This document shows, in pieces, positions 58,976 through 64,000 of a stretch of 64,000 bases of DNA. Source of the DNA: Desulfarculaceae bacterium. Its GTDB lineage: Bacteria > Desulfobacterota > Desulfarculia > Desulfarculales > Desulfarculaceae. Each line of letters begins with the position of its first letter. Position 1 is the stretch's first letter. Position numbers and translations under genes: made by a program. Below the pieces are notes generated by a model. It worked only from the letters and a program-made list of their open reading frames with translations. It did no database searches and was not told the origin of the DNA. The stretch covers positions 186,001 to 250,000 of the forward strand of contig JAHLKT010000001.1 in the NCBI GenBank assembly GCA_020444545.1, written 5' to 3'.

Positions 58976-60802
58976 TCAGCCCAGGGAGCAGGCGCTCTGA
59001 TAGCCGCGCCAGCGGCGGCCGGTGGGCGGGGACAGCCCGGCCAGGGCGGCCACCCGGTGGCGCAGCCAAGCCCCCAGGGGCGCGAAGCCGTTCTCGCTGA
59101 GCAGCCAGGCCGGAGGCTCGCCGGGCGCGGACGGCGCGGACGCATCGCCCAGCTCGGCCAGGTCCGTGCCCGCCAAGAGCCAGGCGGCCCCGTCCCGGCT
59201 GGCCGGAGTCAGGGGAAGGCCCCCGCCCTCCCCCCGCGCGGCCGCGGCCAGGGTGGCCTCGGGGTGCGGGCCGGGCGCGGGGCGCAGGGCCACCAGGTTG
59301 GCCTCTCGCGCGGCCTGGAGCACCGCCTGGGCCAGGTCAGTGGGCTCGGGCTGGCCCGCGAAGGCCCCCACTCCCCGGAACCCCAGCGCGGGCTCGGCCT
59401 TGGCCGCCTCGGCCAGCAACAGGTTCATGGAGGGGAAGCCGGGATGCATTGTCTCGTCGATGAGCAGCATCAGCGGCGGCGGGTCCAGCCGGGACAGTAA
59501 GCCAACAACCCCGGCCAGATAGGCGTGGTCCCCTCCCTTGGCCGTGGAGGCGGCGAACTTGTCGGCCCAGGGCAGCACCAGGGGCGGGCCGCCCTGGTCG
59601 GCCAGACCGTAAACCAGGCGCAGGGCGCTGCGGCATTGCCGCTCCAAGACGGTGCAGTGGGCCAGGGCGGCGCGGGCCTGGCGGCGGGCGCGCTCCCAGG
59701 GCGGGCCGGATATGCTCAGGCCCAGGGTGCCCTGGGCCAGGGCCTCGCGCTGCTCCCCGCTCAGCCAGGGTTCGGCCTGGTCCAGGAGGGGCTGCCAGGC
59801 GGCCAGCTCCTCCCCGGCCAGGACACAGGCGGCCCGCGCTTGCCACAGGGTCCTGATCAGGCTGGGGCCTCCCAGACGGCGAGCCCGCAAATTGGCCAGC
59901 TCGGCGGCCCGCTCCCGAGGGGGCTCGGGCAGGGCGCAGTGGGCCAGAAGCGCGGCGGCCTCCTGATCCCAGGGGCCGGGCAGAGCCCAAAGGGGCGGCG
60001 CGCCCAGGGAGGCGTTGCCCAGTACGATCACCACCCGGTCCAGCTCCAGGGAGACCCGCCGCGCGACCTCGCAGGCCGCCCGGCCCTCGGCCAGGATGAG
60101 GCGGGCGGTCTGATCCAGCACCTCCAGGCCCTTTGGCCCGGCAGGCCAGGCCAGGGGCGCGGAGCCGACCGCGTCCGGGGCGTCGCCCACCAGGCGGCGG
60201 GCCAGTCCCAGGGCCTCGCGGTCCATGCCGGCCAGGCTGCCCCACCAGCCGGTGTCGGCCAGGCGGGCGATGCGCTCGGCCCGCTGGGGGCCCATCTCCA
60301 TGCGGGCCAGCCACAGGCGGGGGCCGGCCGCGCCGGGCAGGGGCGTGTCCGGGGGCAAGAGGGCCACCACCCGGCGGGCCCACTCCGCCCCCTGGGCCCA
60401 GGCCAGGAGCGACTCCAGGAAGTCGTCCTCCTTGGCCACGGCCAGCTCGGCCAGGCCCTCCAGCAGCCAGGGCTCGGGCATTTCGGCGGCCAGGCGGCAT
60501 AGCGCCTCGATGCCCGCCAGCAGACGCGCCCGGAGGGGCAGCTCGTCGGCCAGCTCCGGGGCGAAGAGCCACTGCCCGGCCGCCTCGCGGGCCGGGCCCG
60601 GCGCCAGGGGCAACAGGGCCAGGGCCTGCTCCAGGGCCTCGGGCCGGGCGGCCACCCAGGCGGAGAGCCAATAGCGGGCCTGGCGGGGCTCGGGCTCCTC
60701 GCCGCCTCCGGCCAAGGCCAACAGGGCGGTGATCTCGTTGCGCCCGGGCTCGGCCGAGGCCGGGTCCGTGGCCAGGAGCCTATGGGTTGCGCCCTGCTCC
60801 AT
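58976..60802 (-). CDS. Large Ala/Leu-rich protein of unknown function
   Basis: A 608-aa soluble protein that I do not recognise. No signal peptide or membrane segment is evident. It is strongly helical and rich in Ala, Leu, Pro and Arg, suggesting repeats of helical hairpins in residues ~40-330, with a distinct C-terminal part containing LMLLIDETMHPGFPSMNLLL (about 445-464) and GFRGVGAFAG. The ATG shares one base with the adenine deaminase stop (TGATG), so it is co-translated with ade. The frame is uninterrupted over 1.8 kb and the genomic layout supports a real gene. Confidence 0.7.
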   Translation of the reverse strand: MEQGATHRLLATDPASAEPGRNEITALLALAGGGEEPEPRQARYWLSAWVAARPEALEQALALLPLAPGPAREAAGQWLFAPELADELPLRARLLAGIEALCRLAAEMPEPWLLEGLAELAVAKEDDFLESLLAWAQGAEWARRVVALLPPDTPLPGAAGPRLWLARMEMGPQRAERIARLADTGWWGSLAGMDREALGLARRLVGDAPDAVGSAPLAWPAGPKGLEVLDQTARLILAEGRAACEVARRVSLELDRVVIVLGNASLGAPPLWALPGPWDQEAAALLAHCALPEPPRERAAELANLRARRLGGPSLIRTLWQARAACVLAGEELAAWQPLLDQAEPWLSGEQREALAQGTLGLSISGPPWERARRQARAALAHCTVLERQCRSALRLVYGLADQGGPPLVLPWADKFAASTAKGGDHAYLAGVVGLLSRLDPPPLMLLIDETMHPGFPSMNLLLAEAAKAEPALGFRGVGAFAGQPEPTDLAQAVLQAAREANLVALRPAPGPHPEATLAAAARGEGGGLPLTPASRDGAAWLLAGTDLAELGDASAPSAPGEPPAWLLSENGFAPLGAWLRHRVAALAGLSPPTGRRWRGYQSACSLG

Positions 60803-62526
60803 CAGTCCACGAACAGCTCCACCGGCTGAAAGGCGTCAACGTCTATGAGCCCCCGGTCGCTGAGCTTGAGATGAGGGATCACCGGCAGGGCCAGGAAAGA
60901 GAGCGCCATGAAGGGCGAGGCCAGGGAGCACACCTGGGCGGCGGCGCGCTCCAGCTCGGTGAGCCCGCTGAGCAACTGCTCCAGGGGCGCGTCGCTCATC
61001 AGCCCGGCGATGGGCAGGGGCAGCTCGGCCAGGATTTCCTTGCCATGGGCCACGCACCAGCCGCCGCCCAGCTCCTTTAGGCGGCGGGCGGCGGTGAGCA
61101 TGGATTGGTCGTCCACCCCGGCCACCATGAGGTTGTGCGAGTCGTGGCCCACGGTGCTGGCCAGGGCGCCGCGCTTGAGCCCCAGGCCCTTGACCAGGCC
61201 GTGGCCCACCCGGCCGGAGGCGTGGTGGCGCTCGATCACCGCCAGGCGGGCCAGGTCGCGGGCCGAGTCGGCCACCAGGCGGCCGTTCTCGACAGGCGCG
61301 TCCTCCACCAGGCTCTCGGTGATGATCTGGCCGGGGCTCACCCCGATCACCCGCGCCCGGCGGCCCGTGGCCTTCACCCGGAAGCTGGCCGCGCTCAGGG
61401 GGCCGGTGTGCATGGTGTCCTTGGCCCCCGGCGGGAAGGCGGCCCGGCAGGGGGCCAGGCACTGGCCGTCCTGGGCCACCAGGCGGCCACCAAACCAGGT
61501 TTGGCGCACCGAGAACTGCTTGAGGTCCTCCAGCACCACCAGGTCGGCCCGCCAGCCGGGCGCGATGCCCCCGCGGCGGGCCAGGCCGAAGCGCCGCGCC
61601 GGGTTGAGCGTCACCAGGCGCAGGGCGGTCATGGCATCCAGGCCGTGGGCCACGGCCAGGCGGAGCAGGCGGTCCAGGTGGCCCTCGGCGGCCAGGGTGT
61701 CGGCCTCCAGGTCGTCGCTGACCAGCAGGCAACGCCGCTCGGTGCGTTGGTTCACCAGGGGCAGCAGGGCCTCCAGGTTGTGAGCGCTGGTGCCCTGGCG
61801 GATCATCAGCCACATGCCCCGGGCCAGCTTTTCGGCCCCCTCACTGAGCAAGATGGCCTCGTGCTCGCTCTCCGGCCCGGAGGCCAGGTAGGCGCTGAGC
61901 ATCTTGCCGCTCAACAGCGGCGCGTGGCCATCGCGGGGCTTGTGGCGAAAGGCCTTGAGTTTGGCCAGCACGGCGGGGTCGCCGCCCGCCGCGCCGGGAA
62001 AGTTCATCATCTCCGAAAGGCCGATGATCCGGGGGTGGCGGGCCAAGCGGCTCAGGTCGGCGGCCTCCAGATCGGCCCCGGAGTCCTCCATGCCCGTGGC
62101 CGGCACGCAGGAGGGCGCGGTGAAATAAAAGGTCATGGGCAAACGGGCGCTGGCCGCGAGCATGGCCTCCACCCCGGGCAGGCCCATGACGTTGCCGATC
62201 TCGTGGGGGTCGCCCACCAGGGCGCAGGTGCCGTGGGGGGCCATTAGCGAGGCCAGGCTGGCCGGGGCCAACAGCGAGGACTCCACGTGGATGTGGCCCT
62301 CGATAAAGGCCGGGGCCAGGTAGGCCCCATGCAGCTTGACCTCGCGGCGTCCCGAGTAAGCGCCCAGGCCCACCACCCGGCCCCGGTGCACCGCCACGCC
62401 CACGCGCTCCAGCTTGCCGGTGAACACGTTGACCACCCGGCCGCCGCTAAAGACCAACTCGGCGGGGATGTCTCCCCGGGCGGCGGCCAGGCGCTCCTGC
62501 TGAAGGGCAGTCCAGCTCTTGCTCAT
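60802..62526 (-). CDS. ade: Adenine deaminase
   Basis: A 574-aa metal-dependent amidohydrolase that turns adenine into hypoxanthine. Metal-site EGHIHVESS (about 76-84) replaces the usual DGHxHIESS; GDPHEIGNVMG, EMMNFPG, SGKMLSAYLASG with a nearby SEHEA, and SVGHDSHN-like TVGHDSHNLMVAG follow in the expected order. Length matches the family. It overlaps the kinase gene upstream by ATGA and the 608-aa gene downstream by one base. Confidence 0.92.
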   Translation of the reverse strand: MSKSWTALQQERLAAARGDIPAELVFSGGRVVNVFTGKLERVGVAVHRGRVVGLGAYSGRREVKLHGAYLAPAFIEGHIHVESSLLAPASLASLMAPHGTCALVGDPHEIGNVMGLPGVEAMLAASARLPMTFYFTAPSCVPATGMEDSGADLEAADLSRLARHPRIIGLSEMMNFPGAAGGDPAVLAKLKAFRHKPRDGHAPLLSGKMLSAYLASGPESEHEAILLSEGAEKLARGMWLMIRQGTSAHNLEALLPLVNQRTERRCLLVSDDLEADTLAAEGHLDRLLRLAVAHGLDAMTALRLVTLNPARRFGLARRGGIAPGWRADLVVLEDLKQFSVRQTWFGGRLVAQDGQCLAPCRAAFPPGAKDTMHTGPLSAASFRVKATGRRARVIGVSPGQIITESLVEDAPVENGRLVADSARDLARLAVIERHHASGRVGHGLVKGLGLKRGALASTVGHDSHNLMVAGVDDQSMLTAARRLKELGGGWCVAHGKEILAELPLPIAGLMSDAPLEQLLSGLTELERAAAQVCSLASPFMALSFLALPVIPHLKLSDRGLIDVDAFQPVELFVD

Positions 62527-64000
62527 GCGCTTTGCTCCTCCTCGCTCTGGTAGCCCAGCCCGGCCAGACGCTCCCGCACCTGGGCCAGCTTGACCTCCCC
62601 CTCTTCGCCGCCGTCCACCAAGAGCAGGTGCTCAGCCACCTCGGGCGAGGCGTCCTCCCAGCTGGCGGCCTGGGCGGCCATCAGCTCGCGGCGGCCGTCG
62701 CTGGGCGAGATTCCCTTGGCTTCCCGCCGGGCCAGGCGGGCGCGCACCACCTCCTCGGAAGCATACACCTCCACGAAAAGAGGCGCGGCCCCTTGCTCCC
62801 GGGCCAGCTCCAGAAAACGCCGCCGCCGGGCGTCCTCGCGGAAGGAGGCGTCCACGATGACGCTGTCGCCCATGGCCAGGCGCGAGGCGGCCCGGCGGTA
62901 CATGGCCTCGTAGGTGTCCTCCGTGGCCGTGGGGCCGTAGAGTCCCTGGCCCCAGGCGTCGCTGCTCTTTTGCCGGGGGTTCATGCCCGCCCGCTGCTTG
63001 CGCACCACGTCGCTGCTCAGCCGGGCCCAGCCGGTGGCCTCGGCCAGGCGGCGGGCCAGCCAACTCTTGCCGGTGCCCATCTTGCCCAGGAGGCACACCA
63101 GGAAATAAGGCGACTCGCCTCCGGCGTATTGCGCGGCCTGGCGGAAATAGGCCCGCGCCCGGGCCAGATCGCGGAAGCGCTCGGCCAGCTCCACCCCGGG
63201 GTCGTCGTGCATGAAGCCAAAGACCTTGGCCCGCACCACCGCGCGGTAGCAGAGGTAGAAATTGAGCACCTCCTCCAGGCCCCGGTCTCCGCTGGCCGCC
63301 AGATACTCTTCAATGAGCGCGGCGCGCAGCTCCGGGCGCTGGTGGTGGTCCAGGTCCATGGCCAGAAAGGCCAGGTCGCAGGCCGCGTCCTGGTGGCGGA
63401 AGCGCTGGTTGAACTCGATGCAGTCGAAGACCACCGGCGGGCCTTCCAAGGGCAGGTTGATGTTGCCCGAGTGCAGATCGCCGTGGCCGTCCACGATGTG
63501 GCCGCCGGCCACCCGCTCCTGAAACAGGCTCCAGCCTTGGCGCAAAAAGCCCAGGCTGTAGCCGCGGATGGCCTCCCAGCGGGCGGGGGCCACGCTGATG
63601 CCCTGGTAGGCCTCGGTCTGGCGGAAGTTCTCCTCCACGTTGAGGCGCACCTGCTCGGGCTTGCCGGCAAAGTCCACCTCCGGGCCGCGCCCGGCCTCGG
63701 CGTAAAAATCGGCCAGCAGGCGGGCCAGGGCGCGCACCTGCTCCGGGCTCACCTCGCCTTGCTCCAGGAGGCGGTCCATCATGCGCGCCTGGTCCAGGCG
63801 GCGCATCTTCAGCACGTACTCCCGCGCCTGACCTCCCGCGTCCAGGGGCATGAGCGCCAGGCCTTCCGGCCCCTGGGCCACGGCCAGGACCTCCAAATAC
63901 ACCGTGGGGGCCAGGCGGCGGTTGAGCAGAAGCTCGCGCTCGCACATGGCCTTGCGGGCCTCCAGGCTGGTGAAGTCCAAAAAGCCCAGGTCCACCGGTT
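62523..64000 (-). CDS. Fused APH-like kinase / AAA nucleotide kinase, N-terminus off the window
   Basis: About 492 codons are visible. The N-terminal ~320 residues are an aminoglycoside-phosphotransferase fold with VDGHGDLHSGNI (about 168-179) and FDCIEFN; the C-terminal ~170 have P-loop GKMGTGKS and resemble gluconate/zeta-type kinases. The frame runs to the last base; K-P-V precedes DLGFLDF, as in the middle of the family's KKPVDFGFLDF block, so ~60 or more residues lie to the right. Substrate is unknown. It leads into ade by a four-base overlap. Confidence 0.85.
   Translation of the reverse strand, partial: PVDLGFLDFTSLEARKAMCERELLLNRRLAPTVYLEVLAVAQGPEGLALMPLDAGGQAREYVLKMRRLDQARMMDRLLEQGEVSPEQVRALARLLADFYAEAGRGPEVDFAGKPEQVRLNVEENFRQTEAYQGISVAPARWEAIRGYSLGFLRQGWSLFQERVAGGHIVDGHGDLHSGNINLPLEGPPVVFDCIEFNQRFRHQDAACDLAFLAMDLDHHQRPELRAALIEEYLAASGDRGLEEVLNFYLCYRAVVRAKVFGFMHDDPGVELAERFRDLARARAYFRQAAQYAGGESPYFLVCLLGKMGTGKSWLARRLAEATGWARLSSDVVRKQRAGMNPRQKSSDAWGQGLYGPTATEDTYEAMYRRAASRLAMGDSVIVDASFREDARRRRFLELAREQGAAPLFVEVYASEEVVRARLARREAKGISPSDGRRELMAAQAASWEDASPEVAEHLLLVDGGEEGEVKLAQVRERLAGLGYQSEEEQSA

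Noticed and set aside
58624-60674. Several long open frames on both strands around the 608-aa gene
   Set aside because: Pro/Arg/Gly-rich translations; only the minus frame 58976-60802 has a start overlapping ade and balanced composition.

Overview
The window is 64 kb of a very GC-rich, densely packed bacterial chromosome made almost entirely of housekeeping genes. It encodes an LPS-assembly protein (LptD), a DXP isoprenoid pathway, short archaeal-like LeuC/LeuD, a CobA-HemD fusion, FmdB-type zinc ribbons and PheS with a four-cysteine insert. Together these suggest a diderm of the Desulfobacterota (former Deltaproteobacteria), perhaps near Desulfarculales. The lineage is an inference from gene content, not a database match. 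I see no insertion sequence, prophage, CRISPR array or clear acquired island.

Layout. 1-4068: envelope lipid block (uppS end, cdsA, dxr, rseP, tsaB). 4122-6550: a SIMPL-domain protein, a small DUF465-type protein, and psd-pssA for phosphatidylethanolamine. 6578-9967: a 17-bp hairpin followed by leuA-leuC-leuD. 9966-10224: a composite palindromic element. 10363-12477: asd, rsmD, coaD. 12474-14333 (minus): AMMECR1, Nudix, Cys-rich and MOSC genes. 14366-21471: tilS, ftsH, folP, then the c-di-AMP module cdaA-cdaR-glmM. 21474-29908: coaX, then a peptidoglycan-salvage region with an LD-carboxypeptidase, a beta-lactamase-fold hydrolase, Mpl, NagZ, a lipoprotein, a MurU-like nucleotidyltransferase and an AmgK-like kinase. 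29908-32832: der, gmhA and an unknown conserved protein. 32929-39061: fmdB, hemC, cobA-hemD, a UvrD-type helicase and folC. 39129-41330: lptD. 41370-44276: rplM-rpsI with a textbook promoter and terminator, argC, truA. 44277-44711: a repeat-filled gap. 44712-47821: a 61-aa protein, mutL, miaA. 47827-49428: a secreted Gln-rich protein with three YPWEQ motifs. 49520-49594: tRNA-Val(GAC). 49678-56623: thrS-infC-rpmI-rplT-pheS-pheT-merR. 56796-64000 (minus): methyltransferase, BrkB-family membrane protein, a 608-aa unknown, adenine deaminase, and a kinase cut by the window edge.

Most neighbouring genes overlap by 1-11 bases (ATGA, GTGA and TGATG junctions), so translational coupling is pervasive. 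GTG and TTG starts are common, and infC appears to start at ATA.

The main non-coding signal is three families of structured intergenic repeats at about 10.0, 25.7, 44.3-44.7 and 56.7 kb. Copies of two families differ by paired, structure-preserving substitutions. The most coherent functional story is the cell-wall recycling region. I found no clearly new enzymatic system. The best unknowns are the salvage-linked lipoprotein, the 312-aa protein beside gmhA, the YPWEQ protein and the 608-aa protein.
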